A DNA stretch of 64,000 nt from Thermogemmatispora sp042408965 (GCA_042408965.1 JBHOQN010000125.1:1-64000), one strand, 5' to 3'. Shown: positions 1 to 6,975, counted from the first letter of the stretch. A program made the numbers and translations. Notes: generated by a model from the sequence alone, not told the origin.

Positions 1-49
1 TTCGATGGGCACGCGGAACATGTTGGGATCGTTATAGGTGCCCATCGAA
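1..49. repeat. 12-bp inverted repeat with 25-nt loop at window start
   Basis: Bases 1-12 (TTCGATGGGCAC) are the exact reverse complement of bases 38-49 (GTGCCCATCGAA), leaving a 25-nt loop at 13-37. As written, the loop puts a TAG stop (35-37) in the frame of the downstream coding region. If the loop is flipped between the arms, the frame stays open from base 2 and reads SMGTYNDPNMFRVPIE directly into the downstream protein. The sequence therefore shows a loop inversion that breaks the gene. Because it lies exactly at the window edge it may be a contig-end fold-back artefact. Confidence 0.9.
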
Positions 50-328
50 GACGTCAACGCCCTCAGCCATGAGATTGCCGAGTGGTACAACGATCCCTTC
101 GTCGATAACCTGACGCCGCCCTGGATCTCACCCATCGCGCCACAGTATGGCTGCAACAACTTCCTCGAGGTCGGCGATCCCCTGGTGGGAGTCGTCTTCG
201 TCAAGCACGGCTATCACCTGCAGGACGAGGCCTTCTTCTCCTGGTTTGCCAAGCAGCCCGTTTCATGGGGCATCAAGCATCGCTATACCTACCTGGGAAC
301 CTTTAGCATGCCCTCGCCCACCTGCTAG
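38..328 (+). CDS. C-terminal part of a secreted protein (SHEIAEW family), 5' end broken or missing
   Basis: The 96 residues read as the C-terminal end of a family of exported proteins, recalled from Actinobacteria and Ktedonobacteria, that carry an ALSHEIAEW segment followed by NDPF and a GDPL motif. The HEIAEW stretch resembles a metal-binding helix but no catalytic role is established. Two cysteines (in YGCNN and the C-terminal PTC) would suit an exported protein. GTG at 38 is only where the frame opens after a TAG at 35-37 and is unlikely to be the natural start. Flipping the 25-nt loop at 13-37 extends the frame to the window edge. No signal peptide is visible because the N-terminus is missing. 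It is either a true pseudogene or intact in the real genome. Confidence 0.6.
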   Translation: MPIEDVNALSHEIAEWYNDPFVDNLTPPWISPIAPQYGCNNFLEVGDPLVGVVFVKHGYHLQDEAFFSWFAKQPVSWGIKHRYTYLGTFSMPSPTC

Positions 329-395
329 CGCTGGTGCGCGGAGAGGAGCGTGAGCTCCTCAGTCTCTCCTCCCGCTGAGGACACGACGCATCGGC

Positions 396-440
396 GGCGT
401 CCCCCTTCCCGGCTCACGCAGAGGGGGACGCCCTTTCTTC
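396..440 (+). terminator. Rho-independent terminator-like hairpin
   Basis: An 11-bp perfect stem, GGCGTCCCCCT (396-406) with AGGGGGACGCC (422-432), is followed by a pyrimidine-rich CTTTCTTCC tail. It lies 68 bases after the stop of the secreted-protein fragment and before the tRNA promoter, so it probably ends that transcript. Confidence 0.75.
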
Positions 441-512
441 CTCCAAGCCGCAGCGATTGCGCCACCCTCCGCGCGTTGCAGCCTGAATTTCTCCCCCAGG
501 CAGAAGAGGTGC

Positions 513-541
513 TTGACGGCAGGCCACAGATGTGCTATCCT
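513..541 (+). promoter_or_regulatory. Promoter of the split tRNA-Lys gene
   Basis: TTGACG (513-518), a 17-bp spacer and TATCCT (536-541) match the sigma-70 pattern. The predicted start near 548 lies about 43 bases before the tRNA 5' end at 591. Confidence 0.65.
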
Positions 542-590
542 TCACTGTGCGGCGCAGCCAGTTCACCTGCAGCCTGCAGCCGCGAATGTC

Positions 591-1188
591 GGGTGACTAG
601 CTCAATTTGGCAGAGCAAGCGACTCTTAAGTGCGCCGCTGTGCTCTCAGCGTCCCTGTCGGGAAAGACCCGATGCCACTGGAGCAGTTGTGGCTAAAGCA
701 CCGCCTTACCTCGTGCCGAAAGGTGGCGGGGGACAACAGCATGGCGGAAAAGTCGTAGCCTGGAGCGCCGCTGCGTGCGGTGCCAGGCGCGGCAGCGAGG
801 CCGTATATGGTCAAGCCTGTGCAGGGTTGAATCCCAGCCGCTCTGGAGCCTTTGGAGTCGTCGGCCGTGATTAAGAGGGTTGGCGAATGCTCCCTCCATC
901 CAGAGCTGAGCCAGAGAGGGAGACCTACGTACGGAGCGGGGCGCTGTGGGAACTGCGGGATCACCTGTCAGCCTGTCGAGGCTTATGGTGACGGAGCGCT
1001 CATAGTACTCAAACGATCGGTGTAATGGCCGATACACGGGGAAGGGGCGCAGGAGAGGCCGTGTGTCGCGGCTTCTCTGGAGAGCCGGATGCATCGAAAG
1101 GTGCACGTCCGGTTCGGGAGGGGGCGGCTATCTCTTCGGGCCGTCTGCTTCACTCGCTAGGTTCAGGGTTCGAGTCCCTGGTCACCCA
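591..1188 (+). tRNA. tRNA-Lys(CTT) gene interrupted by a group II intron
   Basis: The 5' exon is 591-629 and the 3' exon is 1154-1188. Joined, they give a 74-nt tRNA. The acceptor stem is GGGTGAC/GTCACCC, the D stem GCTC/GAGC, the anticodon stem AGCGA/TCGCT, and the 7-nt loop CTCTTAA has anticodon CTT. The T arm is CAGGG-TTCGAGT-CCCTG and the discriminator base is A1188. The tail reads CCC, so CCA is not encoded. The intron sits after tRNA position 38, at the junction of the anticodon loop and stem. Neither exon folds as a tRNA alone, so a functional tRNA needs splicing. A TTGACG-17-TATCCT promoter lies upstream and a strong terminator at 1199-1230. This tRNA reads AAG; a tRNA-Lys(TTT) elsewhere might cover the codon by wobble. 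Confidence 0.93.
630..1153 (+). mobile_element. ORF-less group II intron (IIB-like) inside tRNA-Lys
   Basis: The 524-nt intron starts GTGCGCC, matching the GUGYG group II 5' consensus, and ends in AC. Domain V is at 1082-1115: 34 nt, starting GAGCC with the AGC catalytic triad, capped by GAAA, with a GCACG bulge and ending CGGTTC. A candidate EBS1, TTAAGAG (871-877), is exactly complementary to the last seven bases of the 5' exon, CTCTTAA (623-629). Domain VI lies at 1116-1153, with GGCGGC (1123-1128) pairing GCCGTC (1140-1145). At the usual bulge 7 nt from the 3' splice site there is G1147 instead of A. No reverse transcriptase or maturase reading frame fits, so splicing would need a protein encoded elsewhere or self-splicing. 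Mobility looks lost. Confidence 0.93.
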
Positions 1189-1198
1189 CCCTCGTCAT

Positions 1199-1230
1199 GC
1201 TCTGCGCACTCAGCGCAGAGCATCTTTTTT
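1199..1230 (+). terminator. Rho-independent terminator of tRNA-Lys
   Basis: A 9-bp perfect stem, GCTCTGCGC (1199-1207) and GCGCAGAGC (1213-1221), with a 5-nt loop is followed by ATCTTTTTT. It lies 11 bases past the tRNA 3' end. Confidence 0.9.
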
Positions 1231-1358
1231 GCCGTTCCTCGACCGGCCTGCCTGATTGCCAGGCAGGCCTGCTCTTCCTCGCGGCTGCGAGCAGCCCACG
1301 GCCAGACGTTTCGCCTGCCAGCGCTCCCCACTCATGACAGACATTCTGCACCCCCATC

Positions 1359-1408
1359 TTGACAGTCTTGCCGCCCCGCGTTAGTATGTATATAAACAAA
1401 GATTTATA
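1359..1408 (+). promoter_or_regulatory. Promoter and candidate operator of the ArsR-type gene
   Basis: TTGACA (1359-1364), 17 bp and TAGTAT (1382-1387) form a near-consensus promoter. Just past the -10 lies an AT-rich inverted repeat, TATAAA (1391-1396) and TTTATA (1403-1408), in GC-rich surroundings. Its place over the likely start site suits autorepression by the downstream winged-helix regulator. Confidence 0.7.
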
Positions 1409-1440
1409 CAACAGGTCTGCGCACGCAAAGAAGGCTTGCC

Positions 1441-1803
1441 TTGGACAAATCGAATGACTGGCGTGAACTGAAAACAATGGTGAGGGCCCTGGCCGACGTC
1501 GTCCGCCTGACGATCGTCTATCACCTGGCTCGCAGACAGGAGATGACGGTCACCGCGCTCACCGAGCTACTGGCCATCAGCCAGCCGCTGGTCTCCTGGC
1601 ATCTGCGCAAGCTCCAGCGCGCCGGTCTGGCGCGTACACGCCGTGCCGGACGCCAGGTCTACTGCTCCCTGGATAGAGAGCGCTTTCAGGACTGCCTGCG
1701 GTGCCTGGAGCAGCTCGTCGATCCGGGAGTGGTGCTGGCAACGCTGCCGATCGGTAGCGCCCTCTTGCCGCAGGAGGCGCTCGAAGTCAATGTGGAGGAT
1801 TAG
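1441..1803 (+). CDS. ArsR-family winged-helix transcriptional regulator
   Basis: A 120-residue small winged-helix DNA-binding protein. The N-terminal half holds the ArsR pattern: ALADVVRLTIVYHLARRQEMTV, then the recognition helix ISQPLVSWHLRKLQRAGL (about residues 46-63), then the wing TRRAGRQVYCSLD. It starts with TTG at 1441, supported by AAAGAAGG (1427-1433). Cysteines occur only near the C-terminus (CLRCLE, about residues 81-84), and a classical CxC metal site in the recognition helix is absent, so the ligand is unknown. Its stop lies 3 bases before the start of the acyltransferase gene, whose Shine-Dalgarno (GGAGG, 1794-1798) sits inside this reading frame. The two are therefore coupled, and the regulator likely controls the lipid genes downstream. 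Confidence 0.85.
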   Translation: MDKSNDWRELKTMVRALADVVRLTIVYHLARRQEMTVTALTELLAISQPLVSWHLRKLQRAGLARTRRAGRQVYCSLDRERFQDCLRCLEQLVDPGVVLATLPIGSALLPQEALEVNVED

Positions 1804-1806
1804 CTG

Positions 1807-2757
1807 GTGTCTGTCGTTTACTGGCTGGCCCGTGGAACGCATGCGCTCGCCGGACGTACGCCGCGCGGCCTGCGCCAGACCCTTGGCGCGGCTGCGGGCA
1901 CGCTGAGCTACTTCGCCTGGCGCTCGAAGCGGCTGATCACGCAGCACAACATGGCTCAGGTGCTGGGGCGTCCCGCCGGTGATCCAGCGGTGCGCCAGTT
2001 GGCCCGCGCCTCCTGGAGCAGCTACGGACGCTATGTCGCAGATTTTCTCAGCTTTGCCCACATGGATGTCGCCGCCATCGAAGGGCAGGGCCGCGATCTC
2101 ACCGAAGGCGCCGCCTCCTGGCAGGAGTATCTCAGAGAGGCCCTGAGACCGGGCCGCGGGGTGATCCTGACGACGGCCCACTTTGGCAACTGGGATCTGG
2201 CCGGCGCGATTATGGCCCGCCACGTCAGCTTCTCTGCCATTGCGGAGACCTTCACCGATCAGCGTCTCAATGATCTCATTCAGAAGCAGCGCCAGGAGAA
2301 AGGCATCGCCATCATTCCCCTGGAGCGAGCGACGCGGCCCATTCTGCGTGTGCTACAACAGAATCAATTGCTGGCCATTCTGATTGATCGCCCGTTGACC
2401 GCTGTCGAGGGCGTGCCTGTCAAGTTTTTCGGGCGCACGACCTACGTGCCCGGTGGGGCTGCACGCCTGGCCCTCAAGACCGGAGCTGCGATCATGTCCG
2501 GTTTTGTCTGGTACGGCCGGCGTGGTCAGTACTACATGCGGGCTTTCCCGCCCGTCTTTCCCCGCCCTGATGGCGATCGCGAGGCGGAGATTGTGCGTCT
2601 GACGCAGTCCATTTTTGACGCCCTTGAGGAGATGGTGCGCAGCTACCCCGGTCAGTGGTACATGTTCCGTCCTTTCTGGCCAGCCGAGCGTACGGAGGCC
2701 GAGCGTGCGACGGCCGCAGGCCTGACACTGGAGGCTGGCGATCTTACACATTATTAA
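1807..2757 (+). CDS. Lysophospholipid acyltransferase family protein (LpxL/PatA-like)
   Basis: A 316-residue membrane-associated acyltransferase of the LpxL/HtrB and mycobacterial PatA group. The catalytic H-x4-D/E motif is seen as TTAHFGNWDL (His125, Asp130), followed by the conserved ILIDRP and PGGAARLALKTGA segments of the acyl and substrate pocket. It starts with GTG 3 bases after the ArsR-type gene stop, with GGAGG (1794-1798) at correct spacing. In Actinobacteria such an enzyme acylates phosphatidylinositol mannosides next to pgsA and pimA. Homologues of both lie downstream here (4788-6880), so acylation of a PI-mannoside-type glycolipid is the favoured inference. Acylation of another lipid cannot be excluded. 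Confidence 0.85.
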   Translation: MSVVYWLARGTHALAGRTPRGLRQTLGAAAGTLSYFAWRSKRLITQHNMAQVLGRPAGDPAVRQLARASWSSYGRYVADFLSFAHMDVAAIEGQGRDLTEGAASWQEYLREALRPGRGVILTTAHFGNWDLAGAIMARHVSFSAIAETFTDQRLNDLIQKQRQEKGIAIIPLERATRPILRVLQQNQLLAILIDRPLTAVEGVPVKFFGRTTYVPGGAARLALKTGAAIMSGFVWYGRRGQYYMRAFPPVFPRPDGDREAEIVRLTQSIFDALEEMVRSYPGQWYMFRPFWPAERTEAERATAAGLTLEAGDLTHY

Positions 2758-2860
2758 AGGGAACGCGCTCAAAGAGTTAATATTGATGTGCTAATCTAGA
2801 ACAGTGGGACTGGTGGACCGGGCCACTATCAATCTCTGTCGCTGGTGCTTGAGCTAACAC

Positions 2861-3739
2861 ATGTATCATCTGTTTCGGCTAGCTGCTGTGGTTGTTCCGC
2901 GTATGCCGCGGCGCCTGATTCCGCCGCTCAGCGTCTTGCTTGGCTGGCTTGCCTGGTTGATCGCCAGCCGGGCACGTCGCCAGGCCTCGATGAATATGCT
3001 GCATGTGCTGGGCAAAGAGATCAGGGAGACGCGCGCGGGGCGCCGTCAGCTCAGGCGCACGGTGCGGAAGATGTTTATCAATAATGCACGCAACTACCTG
3101 GAAGGGTTTCGCCTGCCCACGACGCCGGTGGGCGAAATCGTCGCCAACATCAAGGCCAGAGGCGAGGAGCATCTCATAGCGGCCCTCGAGCGTGGCAAAG
3201 GCGCGGTGATCATCTCAGCCCATTTCGGGCCGTTCGATTACCTGAGCCAGTGGCTCGCGGCTCGCGGCTACGAGATCGTGATCCCTGTCGAGCAGCTCAA
3301 GGATCAGCGTATGCTCGACCTGATGCTCAATCTGCGCTGCAGCCATGGCATCAAGTATGTGCCAGTTGGAAATGGTGGGGCGATGCGTGCCATCCTGCGA
3401 GCCTTGCGCCAGAATCAGTTGGTCCTGATCACTGCCGACCGCGCCGTGGTCGGCCAGAGCCTTGAGGTACCCTTCTTTGGCGCGCCCGCGCGCTTGCCGG
3501 GCGGGCCTGCCACGCTGGCGCAGCGCACTGGAGCGGCCCTGGTGGGCGCTTTCGGCTGGCGCCAGCAGGGGATGCGCATGGAAGGCGAATTCACCCCCAT
3601 CTCGCTGGATCTGCCAGAGGAACAGCAGTGTGATCCAGACGCTTTGATGCAGTCCATTGTCCGGGTCATGGAGCGCTACATCAGCGCCCACCCTGAGCAG
3701 TGGCTCGTCTTCGCTCCAGTGTGGGCCGATGACTGTTGA
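2861..3739 (+). CDS. Second lysophospholipid acyltransferase family protein
   Basis: A 292-residue paralogue of the preceding gene. The H-x4-D motif appears as ISAHFGPFDY (His121, Asp126), followed by LVLITADRAV and the conserved PFFGAPARLPGGPATLAQRTGA stretch typical of LpxL-type enzymes. The N-terminus is hydrophobic (PPLSVLLGWLAWLIA, about residues 21-35) and basic, as expected for membrane attachment. It lies 103 bases after the first acyltransferase, on the same strand. Ribosome binding is not obvious upstream of ATG 2861. Two adjacent copies suggest sequential acylation at two positions of the same glycolipid (inference). Confidence 0.83.
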   Translation: MYHLFRLAAVVVPRMPRRLIPPLSVLLGWLAWLIASRARRQASMNMLHVLGKEIRETRAGRRQLRRTVRKMFINNARNYLEGFRLPTTPVGEIVANIKARGEEHLIAALERGKGAVIISAHFGPFDYLSQWLAARGYEIVIPVEQLKDQRMLDLMLNLRCSHGIKYVPVGNGGAMRAILRALRQNQLVLITADRAVVGQSLEVPFFGAPARLPGGPATLAQRTGAALVGAFGWRQQGMRMEGEFTPISLDLPEEQQCDPDALMQSIVRVMERYISAHPEQWLVFAPVWADDC

Positions 3740-3742
3740 TAA

Positions 3743-3773
3743 GATACAACCTGTTTTGTATCCCGAGCAGGTT
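3743..3773 (+). other. Two mutually exclusive short hairpins between lipid genes
   Basis: GATACAA (3743-3749) pairs with TTGTATC (3756-3762). The overlapping AACCTG (3748-3753) can instead pair with CAGGTT further down. There is no T tract. It fills most of the 57-bp gap before the PHP gene and could be an operator or RNA switch; function is unknown. Confidence 0.4.
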
Positions 3774-3796
3774 TCTCTGCATTGTGAAGGAGTCGA

Positions 3797-4618
3797 ATGG
3801 CTAGACGTATGAGCAACAGGATGACCGACGAATCCAGAACTGCTGGCCTGAGCATGCCCCTCTTGAGACGCCACCGGCAGATGAGCGCCAGTGAGGCGCA
3901 GCATTCGGGGAAGCTGGGTCGCGCTGATCTCCATATGCATAGTACCTGGAGCGACGGGATCGCTACGATCGAAGAGATTCTGGAGTACGTCGAACGTGAG
4001 AGCGATCTCGACGTGATTGCCATTACCGACCATGACGTCATCGATGGCTCCCTGCATGCGCGTGATCTCTGGGCCAGAGGGGGCTATCGCTTTGACTACA
4101 TCGTCGGTGAGGAGATCAGCACACGTGAGGGCCATCTGCTGGCGCTCTTTATCGAAGAGCGCATCAGACCCGGCCTGAGTATGGAGGAGAGCATCCACCT
4201 GGTGCATGAGCAGGGGGGACTGGCCATTGTCGCTCATCCCCTGCATCGCCTCTTCCGCCATAGCTGCCAGCGTGAGGTGCTCGATCGCCTCTATCGGGCG
4301 GGCGGAACCTGGCTGGATGGCATCGAGACCTGGAATGCCAGCTTCTGCGGCATCTACGCCAATCAGGTTGCCATGCGCGTCAATCGCGAAGTATACGGCC
4401 TGCCGGAGGTGGGAAACAGCGATGCCCACACGCTGAGCGCCATCGGACGCGGCTGCACCTGGTTTGAGGGCAAGTCCGCTCAAGACCTGCGCGCCTCGCT
4501 GAGCGCTGCTCGCACGGCGCCAGGCGGCAAGCTCTGGCAGATGCACGATTACCTGCGCCTGGCCCGGTACCACTTCAGCAGGCGCGGTCAACGCAGCCGC
4601 CGCGTCTTTGCTGCCTAG
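3797..4618 (+). CDS. PHP-domain metal-dependent phosphoesterase
   Basis: A 273-residue protein of the PHP family, which hydrolyses phosphoesters at a two- or three-metal centre. Metal-binding motifs are visible in order: ADLHMHSTWSDG (His46, His48), AITDHD (about 75-80), a GEE segment, VAHP and NSDAH near the C-terminal third. The first 40 residues are a basic, poorly conserved leader. ATG 3797 is supported by AAGGAG 8 bases upstream. It lies between the acyltransferases and the glycosyltransferase in the same direction. It may act as a phosphatase on inositol-phosphate or nucleotide intermediates, but the substrate is unknown. Stand-alone RNase AM/TrpH-type PHP proteins look alike. Confidence 0.85.
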   Translation: MARRMSNRMTDESRTAGLSMPLLRRHRQMSASEAQHSGKLGRADLHMHSTWSDGIATIEEILEYVERESDLDVIAITDHDVIDGSLHARDLWARGGYRFDYIVGEEISTREGHLLALFIEERIRPGLSMEESIHLVHEQGGLAIVAHPLHRLFRHSCQREVLDRLYRAGGTWLDGIETWNASFCGIYANQVAMRVNREVYGLPEVGNSDAHTLSAIGRGCTWFEGKSAQDLRASLSAARTAPGGKLWQMHDYLRLARYHFSRRGQRSRRVFAA

Positions 4619-4674
4619 TAGCGCCAGGGTATAGCCGAGCGCTGTTTCTTGTAGAGGCAGGCCTTGCGGGAGTC

Positions 4675-4683
4675 TGGTACAAT
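4675..4683 (+). promoter_or_regulatory. Extended -10 promoter before the glycosyltransferase
   Basis: TGG-TACAAT (4675-4683) fits an extended -10; no good -35 lies at 17 bp. The predicted leader is about 98 nt. Confidence 0.4.
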
Positions 4684-4787
4684 GGTGTATGGCGCTTCTG
4701 GCTGATTGAGGGGATATCTGTGGCCGGGCTTGCGTAAGATCCAGAGGATAGTCGCGTCTCTACAAAAAAGAAAGCAGGGAGCGACTC

Positions 4788-5957
4788 GTGAAAATAGGCT
4801 TCGTAACTCCATACGACTGGAGCTATCCTGGTGGAGTGCGTGAACATGTGCGCCATCTCGCGCGTGAGTTTCTCAACATGGGGCTGGATGTGCGCATCCT
4901 GGCCCCGGTTTCACATGCAGAGGAGCAGCTGACCGAAGAGTACGTCTACAAAATGGCCGGGGCCTCGCCTGTGCCTTTCAATGGCTCAATCGCCAGGGTT
5001 GCCTTGAATCCCTATCTGGGACGGCGTGTGCGCTCCGTGTTACAGCACGAGCGCTTCGACGTCATCCATCTCCACGAACCCTTGATTCCCGGCCTGCCCC
5101 TGACTGTTCTGCGCTTCTCGCGTGCCATCAATGTGGGAACCTTTCACGCCTTCGCCAACGCCAGAATCACCTCAACGCCCTACCTGGCCTACGCCTCGCT
5201 CCATCCCTTTCTGCGTCCCTATTTCCGGCGCCTCAGTGGCCGTATTGCGGTCTCAACGGCGGCCTACCAGTTCGTCTCGCGCTATTTCCCGGCCGAGTAT
5301 CGCCTCATTCCCAATGGCATCGACCTGGAGCGTTTCAATACGCGCAACGAGCCGCTGCCCTGGCTCAAGGACGGCAAGGCCAATATTCTCTTCGTTGGCC
5401 GCTTTGAGAAGCGCAAAGGCGCTAAATACCTGATTCGCGCTATTCCCAGTATTCGCCAGCACCATCCTGAAACGCGCTTTATCTTTGTGGGCGAGGGCGC
5501 CCTCAAACGTGGCTTTCAGCGCTTCGTTGAGAAGCAGGGCTGGCGCGATGTGCTCTTCGCCGGCCGGGTCTCGGCGGAGGAGCTGCCACGCTATTTCGCC
5601 AGCGCGCATGTCTTTTGCGCGCCTTCGATCGGTGGGGAGAGTCTGGGGGTTGTACTGCTAGAAGCGATGGCCTCCGGTGTGGCGGTGGTTGCCAGCAACA
5701 TTGAAGGCTACGCGACTGTTGTTACCCATGAGCTGAATGGCCTGCTGGCCCCTCCGCGCGAAAGCCTGGCGCTGAGTGCCGCCATCAGCCGCCTGCTCGA
5801 CGACGAGTCTCTGCGCCAGCGCCTGGTTGCGGCTGGTCTGCGTACAAGCAAGCAGTATGCCTGGCCGCAGGTGGCGCGCCGCGTCTACAACTACTATCTG
5901 GAGCTGGTCGAAGATCGCCGTCGGCTCTACGCCCTCTGCGAGGAGGAGCCGGTCTGA
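4788..5957 (+). CDS. GT4-family glycosyltransferase, PimA-like
   Basis: A 389-residue retaining GT-B glycosyltransferase. The N-terminal segment GFVTPYDWSYPGGVREHV matches the acceptor-side loop of PimA, the phosphatidylinositol mannosyltransferase. The C-terminal half has the donor-binding FVGRFEKRKG and the E-x7-E region GGESLGVVLLEAMASG. It is expected to move a hexose, by analogy mannose from GDP-mannose, onto a lipid acceptor at the inner membrane face. It starts with GTG at 4788 after GGGAGCGACTC. The phosphatidyltransferase follows 122 bp later and the acyltransferases precede it. The neighbourhood favours PI-mannoside-type lipid synthesis over polysaccharide or sucrose-type chemistry. 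Confidence 0.87.
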   Translation: MKIGFVTPYDWSYPGGVREHVRHLAREFLNMGLDVRILAPVSHAEEQLTEEYVYKMAGASPVPFNGSIARVALNPYLGRRVRSVLQHERFDVIHLHEPLIPGLPLTVLRFSRAINVGTFHAFANARITSTPYLAYASLHPFLRPYFRRLSGRIAVSTAAYQFVSRYFPAEYRLIPNGIDLERFNTRNEPLPWLKDGKANILFVGRFEKRKGAKYLIRAIPSIRQHHPETRFIFVGEGALKRGFQRFVEKQGWRDVLFAGRVSAEELPRYFASAHVFCAPSIGGESLGVVLLEAMASGVAVVASNIEGYATVVTHELNGLLAPPRESLALSAAISRLLDDESLRQRLVAAGLRTSKQYAWPQVARRVYNYYLELVEDRRRLYALCEEEPV

Positions 5958-6064
5958 GGGCATCCCCCGGAGAGGGGAGGCCGTCGCGCCGCTCGCTCTC
6001 CTCCTTCGCTGCCAGCAGCAACCTTCACAGTCAGAAAAAGAGCTAGTCCGAAGACGGTCAAGTA

Positions 6065-6073
6065 TGTTACAAT
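6065..6073 (+). promoter_or_regulatory. Extended -10 promoter, probably giving a leaderless mRNA
   Basis: TGT-TACAAT (6065-6073) ends only 6 bases before the ATG at 6080 and there is no Shine-Dalgarno sequence. Transcription would start at or next to the start codon. Confidence 0.45.
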
Positions 6074-6079
6074 AAAGAT

Positions 6080-6880
6080 ATGTTAAGCAGACGCATCCAG
6101 CAACAAGTTCGGCGTTTGGTAATGCTGTTGATCAAACCGCTGGCCAGCCTTGGCGTATCCCCGAATATGCTGACGCTGGTCGGGCTGGTGCTCAGCGGGG
6201 TAACAGCTCTGGTGATTGCACAGGGCTACCTCCTGGCAGGCGGTTTGCTGGTGTTGTTTGCTGGCATTTTCGACATGTTTGATGGGGCTGTGGCGCGTGT
6301 TCGCGGTGCCGCCACCACCTTTGGCGCTTTCTTTGACTCGACGCTCGACCGCTACTCGGAAAGCATCATTCTGTTTGGACTGCTCTGGTATGTCTTACAG
6401 CGGCCAGGACTGCACGAACCTCGCTGGCCCTTCTCACACGAGCAGTCCTGGATGATTGTTCTGGTGTTTATCGCCGTCGTCGGCTCGTTGATGGTAAGTT
6501 ACACAAAAGCGCGCGCCGAAGGCCTGGGGTTGGAGTGTAAAACTGGACTGCTTGCCCGCCCCGAACGTGTCGTTATCCTGGCCATTGGCCTGTTATCGGG
6601 CACCGAGATCTGGGCGCTGGCTGTTCTGGCGGTCTTTTCGCAGATCACCGCCCTTGAGCGCATTCTCCATGTCTGGCGCACCACGCGCCACCTGGAGCGC
6701 GCAGACCATGCTGCCCGGCTCGCCCCTGCCTCTCTTGCACTCGCCGGTGAGCAGGATAGCGGTGCCCGAGGCGACCGCCACCCGCGGTCCGTGGGTCGGG
6801 CCGGCGAGGCACAGGAATCCTCCGCCCGCCCTGTTCCCACCAGCATCCCGCCCTTGAGCGGCGGTATCCATCAAGAGTGA
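6080..6880 (+). CDS. CDP-alcohol phosphatidyltransferase (likely phosphatidylinositol-phosphate synthase)
   Basis: A 266-residue integral membrane enzyme. The full family signature D-x2-DG-x2-AR-x8-G-x3-D-x3-D is present at residues 65-90 (Asp65, Asp68, Asp86, Asp90). It is flanked by about six hydrophobic segments. The family moves a phosphatidyl group from CDP-diacylglycerol to an alcohol. Next to a PimA-like transferase and PatA-like acyltransferases, the alcohol is most likely inositol-1-phosphate, as for mycobacterial PgsA1. The last 55 or so residues form a polar tail rich in Ala, Gly and Pro, unusual for the family. ATG 6080 has no Shine-Dalgarno and an extended -10 just upstream, so translation may be leaderless. 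Confidence 0.87.
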   Translation: MLSRRIQQQVRRLVMLLIKPLASLGVSPNMLTLVGLVLSGVTALVIAQGYLLAGGLLVLFAGIFDMFDGAVARVRGAATTFGAFFDSTLDRYSESIILFGLLWYVLQRPGLHEPRWPFSHEQSWMIVLVFIAVVGSLMVSYTKARAEGLGLECKTGLLARPERVVILAIGLLSGTEIWALAVLAVFSQITALERILHVWRTTRHLERADHAARLAPASLALAGEQDSGARGDRHPRSVGRAGEAQESSARPVPTSIPPLSGGIHQE

Positions 6881-6975
6881 GCGAAGTAAAGCGAGAACGG
6901 TGTAGAGGAGATCGGGATCGGAGCGTGCATCTAGCGTAGCGTGAGGTGTCTGTCGCGAGAACGGCAAGACAGGCA

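Noticed and set aside
591..1188. Group I intron in the tRNA gene
   Set aside because: Group I introns need a 5' exon ending in U and an intron ending in G. Taking the only usable G gives an 8-nt anticodon loop, while the group II boundaries give a perfect 7-nt loop and domain V is unmistakable.
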